Below are positions 10,062 to 18,143 of a stretch of 47,803 nt of DNA, piece after piece; position 1 is the first letter of the stretch; each line of letters opens with the position of its first letter. A program made the position numbers and the translations under genes. Source of the stretch: Variovorax sp. Root473. GTDB taxonomy: Bacteria > Pseudomonadota > Gammaproteobacteria > Burkholderiales > Burkholderiaceae_C. A model generated the notes under the pieces. That model was not told the origin of the DNA. It saw only the letters and a program-made list of their open reading frames with translations, and did not search any database. The stretch is taken from positions 119,481 to 167,283 of the forward strand of contig NZ_LMEV01000015.1 of assembly GCF_001426505.1 (NCBI RefSeq), read 5' to 3'.

Positions 10062-10430
10062 TTACTTGGCGACGGCGCCCGAACCTTGCTGGGCCTGAAC
10101 GCGTGCGTCCATCGGGTTCGCCATGGTCGAGACGACCTTGCTGTTGACGCGCGAGCCCGACGACACGTTCTGGTCCGGAGCGAAGGCGGTGCGGACGGCT
10201 TCGGCTTCGACGATCGAACGGTCCTTCGACACGGCCACGGTTTCCGCGCCGCGCGAACCGCGCACCACGTTCTGGTTCGGGGCTGCGGCGGTGCGCTGGG
10301 CTTCGGCGTTGACTTCGTCGCGGCTCTTGGACGAGATCACCTGGGTCACGCCTTGGTACGTCTCGGCTTGGGCGCCGGTGGCGGCCAGGAGGGTCAGGGC
10401 GGCGGCTGCGAAAATGTGCGAGGTCTTCAT
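10062..10430 (-). CDS. Small exported protein with an internal duplication
   Basis: A 122-residue protein that I cannot assign to a function. Residues 1-22 are a signal peptide ending ATGAQA, with the mature protein starting at Glu23. The mature part contains a duplicated motif: EA-x-RTA-x-AP-x-QNV-x2-GSR occurs at residues 43-60 and again at 77-94, 34 residues apart. The rest is rich in Ala, Ser, Val and Gln and has no cysteines. An AAGGAA ribosome site precedes the ATG at 10430. It is divergent from a LysR regulator across 285 bases. Low-complexity secreted proteins of this kind are frequent in Comamonadaceae; I infer a periplasmic or cell-surface location only. Confidence 0.8.
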   Translation of the reverse strand: MKTSHIFAAAALTLLAATGAQAETYQGVTQVISSKSRDEVNAEAQRTAAAPNQNVVRGSRGAETVAVSKDRSIVEAEAVRTAFAPDQNVSSGSRVNSKVVSTMANPMDARVQAQQGSGAVAK

Positions 10431-10544
10431 GTCTGTTCCTTGTGTTCGGCTAGATGGATGTCCACCAGGCTTGCACGTTGGCTCGCCTGTGCGGCGAGTG
10501 TCAGCCGGAATTTCTTCGGGAAAACACCCGGTTCAGAGACACGG

Positions 10545-10563
10545 TGTTTCCTGTACAGAAACA
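10545..10563. promoter_or_regulatory. Inverted repeat in the divergent repeat-protein/LysR promoter region
   Basis: TGTTTC (10545-10550) and GAAACA (10558-10563) flank a seven-base spacer that itself contains the palindrome TGTACA. It sits in the 285-base region between the exported repeat protein and the LysR gene and could be a regulator site. Its spacing is not the classical T-N11-A of LysR proteins. Confidence 0.35.
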
Positions 10564-10715
10564 ATCGGTCAAGGAAGTCGTGCACACAAAAATCCGGACC
10601 GCTGACGCCTGACTGCTTCCGGCCTACACCGGAACCCCGCACCAGACCCATTCGGCAAAACCCCTGAGAATCGGCGCACCGCGCTCCCTCGCGAAAAACA
10701 ACGGGTTTCACTGAC

Positions 10716-11606
10716 ATGGACAGTCTCGATCTGATCAAAACCTTCCGGGAAGTCGCCTCGCACGGCAGCTTCTCTCAGGCCGCCAAGCGGCTCGACATGT
10801 CGAAGGCCACGGTCAGCAAGTACGTCGCCGAGCTCGAGACCCGCTTCGGCGTGCGCCTGCTCAACCGCTCCACGCGTTCCGTCAGCCTCACCGACGCCGG
10901 CCAGCTGCTGCTCGAACGCAGCACGCCGATGCTCGAGATGGTCGAGCTCACCCAGGCCGAACTGCAGGAGCGCGCCAGCCAGCCCGGCGGCCGGCTGCGC
11001 ATCTCGGCGCCGCACGGCATGGGCAACGGCGAGTTCCCCGACCTGCTGGCCGACTTCATGCGCCACTACCCCGACGTGAGCATCAGCCTGCAGCTGACCA
11101 ACCGCACCGTCGACCTCGCCGAGGAAGGCATCGACGTCGACATCCGCAGCGGCCCGGTGGAAGACGCCAACCTCATCGTGCGCAAGCTGCGGCTCATTCC
11201 CATGGTGGTCTGCGCCTCGCCGGTCTACTGGAAGAAACACGGCAAGCCCGCGCATCCGCAGGAGCTCGTCCACCACGAGGCACTGACCCATTCGCTGCTG
11301 GGCGCGCAGCCCACGTGGCGCTTCGATGACAACGGCCAGCCGCTGGACGTGCAGGTCAAGAGCCGCATGGACTGCACCGAGGGCGCGCCGCTGATCCGGG
11401 TCGCGATGCGCGGCTTCGGCGTGATCTACCTGCCCTCGCTGCTCGTGCAGTCTCACCTCGACAGCGGCGAGCTGGTGCCGGTGCTCGAAGGCTATGCGCG
11501 CAAGGACATGTGGCTGTCGGCCGCCTACCTGCAGCGGCGCCACAACAGCGCTGCGCTGCGCGTGCTGCTCGATTTCCTGCAGACGCGAGTCGGGGCCAAG
11601 AAGTAA
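10716..11606 (+). CDS. LysR-family transcriptional regulator
   Basis: A 296-residue LysR-type regulator. The N-terminal winged helix-turn-helix is at about residues 1-60 (FREVASHGSFSQAAKRLDMSKATVSKYVAELE), followed by the linker helix and a periplasmic-binding-protein-like effector domain from about residue 90. The recognition helix has SKATVSKYV where many family members have S-x-S-x-V-S-R. The C-terminal half is of the CrgA/DsdC-like group common in beta-proteobacteria. It is divergent from the exported repeat protein, which is its most likely target beside itself. The effector is unknown. Confidence 0.93.
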   Translation: MDSLDLIKTFREVASHGSFSQAAKRLDMSKATVSKYVAELETRFGVRLLNRSTRSVSLTDAGQLLLERSTPMLEMVELTQAELQERASQPGGRLRISAPHGMGNGEFPDLLADFMRHYPDVSISLQLTNRTVDLAEEGIDVDIRSGPVEDANLIVRKLRLIPMVVCASPVYWKKHGKPAHPQELVHHEALTHSLLGAQPTWRFDDNGQPLDVQVKSRMDCTEGAPLIRVAMRGFGVIYLPSLLVQSHLDSGELVPVLEGYARKDMWLSAAYLQRRHNSAALRVLLDFLQTRVGAKK

Positions 11607-11614
11607 TCAATGAA

Positions 11615-11637
11615 AAAGCCCGGCACTGCCGGGCTTT
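11615..11637. terminator. Bidirectional terminator after the LysR gene
   Basis: AAAGCCCGGC (11615-11624) and GCCGGGCTTT (11628-11637) form a perfect 10-bp stem with a three-base loop; the A and T runs are part of the stem ends. It lies between the LysR gene and the convergent dienelactone hydrolase gene. Confidence 0.75.
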
Positions 11638-11658
11638 GGCGTGAGGCGCGCCGTTGTC

Positions 11659-12342
11659 TCAGCCGACGTGCTTGGCAAAGAAGGCCAGCACGCGTTCACG
11701 CGCCGGCTTTGCCGCTTCGGCGTTGTACGAGCCACGCTGGTCGCAGTTGAAGCCGTGGTCGGCCTCATAGACATGCACTTCCACCTCGGGGTGCGCCTTC
11801 TTGAAGGCCTCGATGGTGTCCAGCGGAATCCAGTGGTCGCGGTTGCCGAACTGTGCGAGCACCGGCACCTTCGGCTGGCGCGCGCTTTCTTCGGGCGTCG
11901 TCATGCCACCGCCGTAGTAAGGCGCGGCAGCGGCCAGGCCCGGCAGCAGGGCCGCGGCGCGCCAGACCAGCAGGCCGCCCCAGCAGTAGCCGACGATGCC
12001 GACCTTGCCCGCCTTCGAGGCGTAGGCAATCGCGGCTTCGAGGTCCTGCAGCACGCCGGGCGCGGGCAGCGCCTCGACCGCGGTCTTGTAGCCGAAGCCG
12101 GTCTTCATGTCCTCGTCGCTGTAGCCCAGCTCGACGCCGGGCTTGACGCGGTGGAAGGTCGACGGCGCCACCGCCAGGTAGCCGTCGGCCGCGTAGCCAT
12201 CGGCCACCGAGCGGATGTGCGAGTTCACGCCGAAGATTTCCGGCACCACCACCACCGCGCCGCGCGGCGTGCCCGCGGGCTCGGCCACGTAGGCGGGAAA
12301 AGTGAAGCCGTCCTTGGCGGTGAGGTCGATGAATTGGCCCAT
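11659..12342 (-). CDS. Dienelactone hydrolase family protein
   Basis: A 227-residue cytoplasmic alpha/beta-hydrolase of the dienelactone hydrolase family, which hydrolyse lactone or ester bonds (4-carboxymethylene-butenolide in chloroaromatic breakdown for ClcD). The Cys-Asp-His triad is visible: Cys120 in GYCWGG, Asp169 in FGNRDHWIP and His196 in EADHGFN. Glu36 in VVVPEIFGVN matches the glutamate that controls the cysteine in ClcD. A clear AGGAG site precedes the ATG at 12342. There are no chlorocatechol genes nearby, so the natural substrate is uncertain. The upstream gene on the same strand is an isomerase of glutathione-kappa fold. Confidence 0.92.
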   Translation of the reverse strand: MGQFIDLTAKDGFTFPAYVAEPAGTPRGAVVVVPEIFGVNSHIRSVADGYAADGYLAVAPSTFHRVKPGVELGYSDEDMKTGFGYKTAVEALPAPGVLQDLEAAIAYASKAGKVGIVGYCWGGLLVWRAAALLPGLAAAAPYYGGGMTTPEESARQPKVPVLAQFGNRDHWIPLDTIEAFKKAHPEVEVHVYEADHGFNCDQRGSYNAEAAKPARERVLAFFAKHVG

Positions 12343-12399
12343 GGGGTTCTCCTGAAACGATGGAATGAAAAAAGAAAAAGCAGGTCGGCTTGCGCGCCG

Positions 12400-12999
12400 T
12401 CAAGCGCGCAGCGCCCGCTCGACGAAATCGAGCCGGTCCTGGCCCCAGAAGATCTCGCCGTCGATCACGTAGCTCGGCGCGCCGAACACCTGGATGTCGA
12501 TCGCTTCCTGCGTGTAGGCCTCGTAACGCTCCTGCACCGCCTGGCTCTGCGATTGCTCGGCGCGCTTGGCCGGCAGGCCGCATTCCGTGACCAGGGCTTC
12601 GAGCAGGTTCGGGTCGCCAATGTTCCGCTCCTGCACCCACACAGCCGCGAACACCGCCGCGCTGATGCGCATCGCGGCCTCGTTGCCGTCGTGCATGTCG
12701 ACGGCGATGATCAGCCGCGCCGCATCGTCGCCGGCCACCGGAAAGAACTTCGGCTTCGGGTTCAGCGGCAGGCCCAGGTGCTTCGAGAAACGCGCCAGTT
12801 CGAGCAGCCGGTAGGCCTGGCGCTGCGGCGCGCGCTTGCCCAGCGGCAGGCCGCCCGACACGGGGAACACGCTGCCCATGTCGATGGGTCGCACGCGCAC
12901 GGTGGCACCGGCGGCCGCTGCGATGGCGGCAAAGCGGGTATGCCCCAGATAGGTCCACGGGCTCTGTGGCGCAAAGTAATAGTCGATCGTCTTGTGCAT
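12400..12999 (-). CDS. 2-hydroxychromene-2-carboxylate isomerase / DsbA-fold protein
   Basis: A 199-residue member of the DsbA-like, glutathione-S-transferase-kappa fold. The N terminus reads MHKTIDYYFAPQSPWTYLGH; Ser13-Pro14 replaces the CxxC of true oxidoreductases, as in 2-hydroxychromene-2-carboxylate isomerases, where the serine contacts glutathione. The later segment FGAPSYVIDGEIFWGQDRLDFVERAL is the family's cis-proline loop and C-terminal helix. The start at 12999 has a GGAGG site just upstream; an open extension of 25 codons does not look like this fold. HCCA isomerase acts in naphthalene breakdown, but no other naphthalene genes are present, so the substrate is inferred only by fold. 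Confidence 0.88.
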   Translation of the reverse strand: MHKTIDYYFAPQSPWTYLGHTRFAAIAAAAGATVRVRPIDMGSVFPVSGGLPLGKRAPQRQAYRLLELARFSKHLGLPLNPKPKFFPVAGDDAARLIIAVDMHDGNEAAMRISAAVFAAVWVQERNIGDPNLLEALVTECGLPAKRAEQSQSQAVQERYEAYTQEAIDIQVFGAPSYVIDGEIFWGQDRLDFVERALRA

Positions 13000-13143
13000 T
13001 GAATAACCTCCGCGCTTCGCACTGCGGTGCAAGCTTGTTTGGGACAGCCCGGCGCGGCGCTCACGCTCATGCACTGGCCCTCGATGATGTAATCCGGACG
13101 AACGGTTTTAACTGACACACAGTTTCTCTGCAGGAGGTGGGAT

Positions 13144-13890
13144 TTGGACCAGGTGCTCTTGATCACCGGCGGTGGGCGCGGCATCGGTGCCGCCACGGCC
13201 TTGCTCGCCGCGAAGCGCGGCTACGCCGTGGCCGTGAACTACGCCCGCAACTCGCTGGCCGCCGACGAAGTGGTGCGCACCATCCGCGCGGGCGGCGGCA
13301 CTGCCATCGCGGTGCAGGCCGACGTGGGCGACGAGGCCCAGGTGCTCGCGATGTTCGCGAAGGTCGACGCCAAGCTCGGCCGCCTCACTGCACTGGTCAA
13401 CAACGCCGGCGTCGTCGACATCCAGGCACGCGTCGACGAGATGAGCGTGGCCCGCATGGAACGCATGTTCCGCATCAACGTGATCGGCAGCTTCGTCTGC
13501 GCGCGCGAGGCGGTGAAGCGCATGAGCACGAAGTACGGCGGCGCGGGCGGCGCCATCGTCAACATCTCCAGCGGCGCCGCGCGCCTGGGCTCGCCGGGCC
13601 AGTACGTCGACTATGCCGCCAGCAAGGCCGCCATCGACACCCTGACCATCGGCCTGGCCAAGGAAGTGGCCACCGAAGGCATCCGCGTGAACGCCGTGCG
13701 CCCCGGCCTCATCGACACCGAGATCCACGCCTCGGGCGGCATGCCCGACCGCGCCACCGAACTCGCGCCCACCGTGCCGATGCAACGCACCGGCAGTCCC
13801 GAGGAAATCGCAGGCGCCATCCTGTGGCTGCTCTCGCCCGAGGCCAGCTACACCACCATGGCCTTGCTCGACGTGACGGGAGGACGCTGA
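13144..13890 (+). CDS. Short-chain dehydrogenase/reductase
   Basis: A 248-residue classical SDR enzyme that would oxidise or reduce a carbonyl or alcohol with NAD(P)H. The nucleotide-binding motif TGGGRGIG is at residues 8-15, NNAG at 86-89, the catalytic serine at 142-143 (NISSGAA), and Tyr157 with Lys161 (YAASK). The start codon is TTG at 13144, supported by a strong GCAGGAGGTGG site 7-17 bases upstream and by the fold beginning immediately after it. It is divergent from the isomerase gene, and the next gene begins three bases after its stop, so it is co-transcribed with the MarC gene. The substrate is unknown. Confidence 0.93.
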   Translation: MDQVLLITGGGRGIGAATALLAAKRGYAVAVNYARNSLAADEVVRTIRAGGGTAIAVQADVGDEAQVLAMFAKVDAKLGRLTALVNNAGVVDIQARVDEMSVARMERMFRINVIGSFVCAREAVKRMSTKYGGAGGAIVNISSGAARLGSPGQYVDYAASKAAIDTLTIGLAKEVATEGIRVNAVRPGLIDTEIHASGGMPDRATELAPTVPMQRTGSPEEIAGAILWLLSPEASYTTMALLDVTGGR

Positions 13891-13893
13891 GCC

Positions 13894-14547
13894 ATGAGCA
13901 CCTCCATGGACCTCATCAAGCCGCTGGTCACGCTGGTCGCCATCGTCAACCCGCTGGCCATCGTGCCCTTCTTCATCCACTACACGCAGGACTACTCGGA
14001 CGCCCAGCGAAAGCGCACGGTGCGCATGTCGGCGTTCAGCGCCTTCGTGGTCATCGCCGTGAGCGCGCTCATCGGGCTGCAGCTGCTGTCCTTCTTCGGC
14101 ATCTCGATCGCGAGCTTCCAGGTCGGCGGCGGGCTGCTGCTGCTCATGAGCTCGATCTCGATGCTCAACGCGCAACCGGCCGAGAGCAAGACCAACGTCG
14201 ACGAGCTGCGCGCGGTGGAGGTGAAGGCGTCGATGGGCGCCTCCATCGCGGTGGTGCCGCTCACGATTCCGCTGCTCACCGGCCCGGCCGCGATCTCCAC
14301 CGTGGTGATCTACGCCGACAAGACGCAGCACCTGTGGGAGCTGGGGCTGCTGGTCGGCTACGGTGTGGTGGTGGCGCTGGCGACCGCGCTGGCGTTTTCG
14401 CTCGCGCAGCCCATCGCGCGGGTGCTCGGCAAGACCGGCATCAACATCATGACGCGGCTCATGGGCCTGATCCTCGCGGCGCTCGCGGTCGAGGTGATGG
14501 CCGATGGGCTCGGCAAGCTGTTCCCGATCCTGTCGAAAGTCGCCTGA
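13894..14547 (+). CDS. MarC-family integral membrane protein
   Basis: A 217-residue membrane protein of the MarC (UPF0056) family, with about six hydrophobic helices. The first helix carries the family signature (VAIVNPLAIVPFF), and two similar halves are apparent, the second beginning around VPLTIPLLTGPAAIST. The founding MarC was once linked to multiple antibiotic resistance but that was later discounted; the function remains unknown, with a transporter-like fold presumed. It follows the SDR gene with a three-base gap and is probably translated from the same mRNA. It converges with the EVE-domain gene. Confidence 0.9.
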   Translation: MSTSMDLIKPLVTLVAIVNPLAIVPFFIHYTQDYSDAQRKRTVRMSAFSAFVVIAVSALIGLQLLSFFGISIASFQVGGGLLLLMSSISMLNAQPAESKTNVDELRAVEVKASMGASIAVVPLTIPLLTGPAAISTVVIYADKTQHLWELGLLVGYGVVVALATALAFSLAQPIARVLGKTGINIMTRLMGLILAALAVEVMADGLGKLFPILSKVA

Positions 14548-14556
14548 ACAACAGGG

Positions 14557-15018
14557 TCAGGCCAGCATCTTCTCGATGACCTTCCAGTGCGCCGGCTCCA
14601 CCGGCGTGATCGACAGCCGGTTGCCCTTGCGCAGCACGACCAGATCGGCCAGTTCGGGCCTGGCGCGCAGCTCGGGCAACGACAGCAGCCGCGTCTTGCG
14701 CAGCGCCTGCACGTCGACCAGCAACCAGCGCGGATCTTCCTTCTTCGCGCCCGCGTCGTAGTACGGCGACTTGGGATCGAACTGCGTCGGGTCCGGCTTG
14801 ACGCCCGAGGCCACGCGGGCGATGCCGGCAATGCCGGGCTCGGGGCAGCTCGAGTGATAGAACAGCACGCCGTCGCCGACCTTCATGCCATCGCGCATGA
14901 AGTTGCGTGCCTGGTAGTTGCGCACGCCGGTCCACGCCACGGTGGCATCGGGCGCGGCGAGGGCATCGTCGATCGAGACCTCGTCGGGCTCGGATTTCAT
15001 CAACCAGTACTGGGGCAT
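14557..15018 (-). CDS. EVE-domain protein
   Basis: A 153-residue EVE-domain protein of the thymocyte-nuclear-protein-1 type. The family signatures are the N-terminal YWLMKSEPDEVSI, the GVRNYQARNFMRDGMKVGD segment and FYHSSC near residue 55. EVE domains belong to the PUA-like fold and bind modified nucleobases such as 5-methylcytosine derivatives; in bacteria they occur both alone, as here, and fused to restriction-type nucleases. No restriction or defence genes are beside it. It lies 9 bases from the convergent MarC gene. A housekeeping RNA or DNA modification reader role is the likeliest reading but is inferred. Confidence 0.92.
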   Translation of the reverse strand: MPQYWLMKSEPDEVSIDDALAAPDATVAWTGVRNYQARNFMRDGMKVGDGVLFYHSSCPEPGIAGIARVASGVKPDPTQFDPKSPYYDAGAKKEDPRWLLVDVQALRKTRLLSLPELRARPELADLVVLRKGNRLSITPVEPAHWKVIEKMLA

Positions 15019-15079
15019 GGCGACCTCGCGATAAGTTGTCGCGAAATATAGCCGCCTGCCCCGGCACTGCAGCGGGAGA

Positions 15080-16246
15080 TCAGGGCGTTACATAGTCGGA
15101 GACCACCACCCACTTGCCGTCCTTGATCTGCGACAGCCGCGACTGGTCGTTGCCCAGGCGCTTGGTGGCGGTGTAAGTGCTCTTCGGGCTGCCGAACATG
15201 TCGGGCTCGAAGGTGATGCTGTCCATCGCCTTGATGAAGCTGTCGGTCGTGAGGTTCGGGCCGGCCTTGGTCGCGGCCTTGATGAACGAGTCGATGATCA
15301 CGTAGCCGTACACCGAGAACACGGTCGGGTCTTCGTTGAACTTGGTCTTGTACTTGTTGGCCCAGAAGCGCAGCGGCTGCGACTGCTCGTCGGTGTAGGG
15401 GTTCTGCACCGTCATCGTGGCGTAGATGCCGTCCATGGCCTTGCCGCCGAGCTTGTGGATGAGGTCGGTGTAGGCCGCGCTCGAACCCAGGAAGGTCGGG
15501 TTGAAGCCCGTCTTGCGCGACTCGCCCACCGTGCCGATGGTCTCGCGGATGATGGTGCCGAGCACCACGAGGTCGCAGTTGGCGGCCTTCATCTTCGCGA
15601 CCTGCGAGCTGAAGTCGGTGGCGCCGCGCTTGAACGAGGTCTTCTCGGCCAGTTCCATGCCCGCGGCCTTCAGGCCAGCCTCGGCGCCGCGCTGCACTTC
15701 GAGCCCGAACTCGTCGTCCTGGTAGATCGTGCAGACCTTCTTGGCGCCCTTGTCCTTGATCATCTTGGGCAGCGCCAGGCGGATCTGGTCGTAGTACGTG
15801 GCCGCGAACGAGTACTTCAGGCGGTTCAGCGGCTCGTACATTTCACGCGCCGCCGTGATGGGCATGTAGTTGACGACGTTCTTGTCGAACTGCACCGGCA
15901 TCGCCGCCATGTTCTGCGCCGTGCCGATGTGGCCGGCCATGATGAAGATCTTTTCCTGGTTGACCAGCTTCTGCGCCGCCAGCACGGCCTTCTTCGGGTC
16001 GTAGCCCGAGTCTTCGACGAAGAGCTTGAGCTTGCGCCCGTTGACGTTGCCCTGCTCGTTGAGTTCATCCACGCGCAGCTGCATGCCGTTGCGCGCCTGC
16101 TTGCCGAAGCCCGCCAGCGGGCCCGACAGGTCCTGGATGGTGCCGATGCGGATCTCGTCCTTGCTCACGCCCTGCTGCTGCGCGGACGCGAGCGTCGCGA
16201 TCAGGCCCCCCACGGCCAGCGTCGTCAATGTCTTGAGCTTCGTCAT
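15080..16246 (-). CDS. livK: Branched-chain amino acid-type ABC transporter substrate-binding protein
   Basis: A 388-residue periplasmic binding protein of the LivJ/LivK class. It starts at MTKLKTLTTLAVGG (ATG 16244-16246, with GGAGA upstream), has a signal peptide ending ASA near residue 22, and continues with DEIRIGTIQDLSGPLAGFGKQ, the usual first lobe. It would deliver its ligand to the LivHMGF permease encoded just upstream. The neighbouring acyl-CoA ligase gene suggests the ligand may be a carboxylic acid rather than leucine or valine; LivK-like proteins are known to bind aromatic and fatty acids too. The symbol is by family only. An apparent long fusion of this frame with upstream sequence is a GC-rich open frame, not a real fusion. 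Confidence 0.9.
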   Translation of the reverse strand: MTKLKTLTTLAVGGLIATLASAQQQGVSKDEIRIGTIQDLSGPLAGFGKQARNGMQLRVDELNEQGNVNGRKLKLFVEDSGYDPKKAVLAAQKLVNQEKIFIMAGHIGTAQNMAAMPVQFDKNVVNYMPITAAREMYEPLNRLKYSFAATYYDQIRLALPKMIKDKGAKKVCTIYQDDEFGLEVQRGAEAGLKAAGMELAEKTSFKRGATDFSSQVAKMKAANCDLVVLGTIIRETIGTVGESRKTGFNPTFLGSSAAYTDLIHKLGGKAMDGIYATMTVQNPYTDEQSQPLRFWANKYKTKFNEDPTVFSVYGYVIIDSFIKAATKAGPNLTTDSFIKAMDSITFEPDMFGSPKSTYTATKRLGNDQSRLSQIKDGKWVVVSDYVTP

Positions 16247-16278
16247 AGCGTTGTCTCCTCGGGTTGACAGAAAAGAGG

Positions 16279-18135
16279 TCAGCGGTACATGGCGTCGATG
16301 CGCTCGGCGTATTTGGTCTGCACCAGCTTGCGCTTGAGCTTCATCGTGGGCGTGAGCTCCTCGTCCTCGGCGCTGAGCTGCGTTTCGAGCAGGAAGAACT
16401 TCTTGATCTGCTCGACGCGCGCGAACTTGGCGTTGACGCGATCGATCTCGCCCTGGATCAGGTCCTGCACTTCCTGCGTGCGCGTCAGGCTCTCGTAGTT
16501 GCTGAACGGCACGTCGTGGTCCTGCGCGAATTTCTCGACGTTCTCCTGGTCGATCATGACGATCACCGTGAGGTAGGGCCTCTTGTCGCCGATCACCACG
16601 GCATCGGTGATGTAGAGGCTGAACTTGAGCTCGTTCTCCAGCTCGCTCGGGGTCACGTTCTTGCCGCCTGCCGTGATGATGATGTCTTTCATCCGGTCGG
16701 TGATGCGGAAATACCCGTCCTCGTCCATCACGCCCACGTCGCCCGTGTGCAGCCAGCCGTCGGCGTCGATGGTCTCGGCGGTCTTCTCCGGAAGATTCAA
16801 ATAGCCCCTGAAGACATTGGGACCGCGCACCAGGATCTCGCTGGTGGCCGGATCGATGCGCACCTCGTTGTAGCCCGTGGCCGGGCCGATGGAGCCCGGC
16901 TTGATGCGCGTGACGGGCACCGCGGTGGAAGCGCCGCACGACTCCGTCATGCCCCACACCTCGAGCATGGGCACGCCCAGCGCGAGGTACCACTTGACCA
17001 GCTCGGGCGAAATGGGGGCCGCACCGGTCACGAGAAAGCGCGCGCGGTGGATGCCGATGAGCTTGCGCGCGTTGTCCAGCGCCAGCAGCCGCGCGAGCCG
17101 GAACTTCAGGCGCAGCCCCGCGCCGATCTCCTGGCCCGCGAGCACCTTGTTGGCGATGGTCTCGCCCACGCCGATGCTCCATTGGTAGGCGGCCTGCTGC
17201 AGCGGGCTGGCCTCCTTCAGCGCGATCATCACACCCGAATAGAACTTCTCCCACACGCGCGGCACACCCGTGAACACCGTGGGTGCGATCTCGCGCACGT
17301 TCTCCGGCACCGTCTCGGGGTTCTCCACGAAGTTGAGGATCGAGCCGGTGTACATCGCGAAGTACTCGCCGCCCATGCGCTCGGCGATGTGGCACAGCGG
17401 CAGGAAGCACATGCGCTCGTCTTTTTCGTCCTGTGCGATGAGCGTGTTGTAGCCGCGCGCCGTGTACACCAGCCCCGCGTGGCTGTGCATCGCACCCTTG
17501 GGCTTGCCGGTGGTGCCGGAGGTGTAGACAAGGATCGCCAGGTCTTCGGGCCGGCAGGCGGCCACGCTGCGCTCCACCGCCTGCGGGTCGCCCGCCAGGT
17601 GCGTGCGGCCGAGGGCGCGCAGCGCATCGAGGCTCATCACGCCCGGGTCATCGAGCTCGCGCAGGCCTTCCATGTCGAACACGACCACGCGGCGCAGGCC
17701 AGGCAGGCTGGCGCGCACCTCAAGCGCCTTGTCGAGCTGCTCGTCGTCTTCCACGAAGAGCACGGTGGTGCGCGAGTCTTCGCACAGGTACTGCACCTGC
17801 GAAGCAGCGTCGGTGGGGTAGATGCCGTTCGACACACCGCCGCAGCTCAGCACGGCCAGGTCGGCCAGCACCCACTCGATGACGGTGTTCGAAAGAATCG
17901 ACGCGCACTCGCCGCGCGTGAAGCCGATCGCCTGCAGGCCGGCCGCGATCTCGCGCACGGCCTCGGCGGTCTGGCGCCAGCTCCAGCTGCGCCAGATGCC
18001 CAGTTCCTTCTGCCGCATCCAGATGTTGTCGCCGCGCTGGCGCACGGCGTTCCAGAACATGGCCGACAGCGTCTCGCCGGGCACGAGGATGTCGTGGCCG
18101 GGTTCGATGGTTCGCAGATCCCAGAGTCCTTGCAT
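16279..18135 (-). CDS. Long-chain fatty acyl-CoA ligase (AMP-forming)
   Basis: A 618-residue adenylate-forming ligase that would join a carboxylic acid to coenzyme A with ATP cleavage to AMP. The P-loop YTSGTTGKPKGA starts at about residue 204; later motifs are the ATP-binding WGMTESCG, the GWLHTGDVG hinge region, and KDIIITAGGKNVTPSELEN. The length and the C terminus (LKRKLVQTKYAERIDAMYR) match the long-chain (FadD15/ACSL-like) branch rather than acetyl-CoA synthetase. The chosen start MQGLWDLRTIEPG follows livF by eight bases. Its place inside the liv set, between livF and the binding protein, implies that the imported compound is activated to a CoA thioester on entry. Confidence 0.93.
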   Translation of the reverse strand: MQGLWDLRTIEPGHDILVPGETLSAMFWNAVRQRGDNIWMRQKELGIWRSWSWRQTAEAVREIAAGLQAIGFTRGECASILSNTVIEWVLADLAVLSCGGVSNGIYPTDAASQVQYLCEDSRTTVLFVEDDEQLDKALEVRASLPGLRRVVVFDMEGLRELDDPGVMSLDALRALGRTHLAGDPQAVERSVAACRPEDLAILVYTSGTTGKPKGAMHSHAGLVYTARGYNTLIAQDEKDERMCFLPLCHIAERMGGEYFAMYTGSILNFVENPETVPENVREIAPTVFTGVPRVWEKFYSGVMIALKEASPLQQAAYQWSIGVGETIANKVLAGQEIGAGLRLKFRLARLLALDNARKLIGIHRARFLVTGAAPISPELVKWYLALGVPMLEVWGMTESCGASTAVPVTRIKPGSIGPATGYNEVRIDPATSEILVRGPNVFRGYLNLPEKTAETIDADGWLHTGDVGVMDEDGYFRITDRMKDIIITAGGKNVTPSELENELKFSLYITDAVVIGDKRPYLTVIVMIDQENVEKFAQDHDVPFSNYESLTRTQEVQDLIQGEIDRVNAKFARVEQIKKFFLLETQLSAEDEELTPTMKLKRKLVQTKYAERIDAMYR

Positions 18136-18143
18136 GGCGACGG

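Noticed and set aside
14557..15018. The EVE-domain gene as part of a defence island
   Set aside because: Its neighbours are a MarC protein and a transporter binding protein; no restriction, nuclease or methylase gene is near.
15080..17410. An apparent 776-residue fusion of the binding protein with upstream sequence
   Set aside because: The first part is a frame-shifted shadow of the acyl-CoA ligase; the binding protein has its own ATG, signal peptide and ribosome site at 16246.
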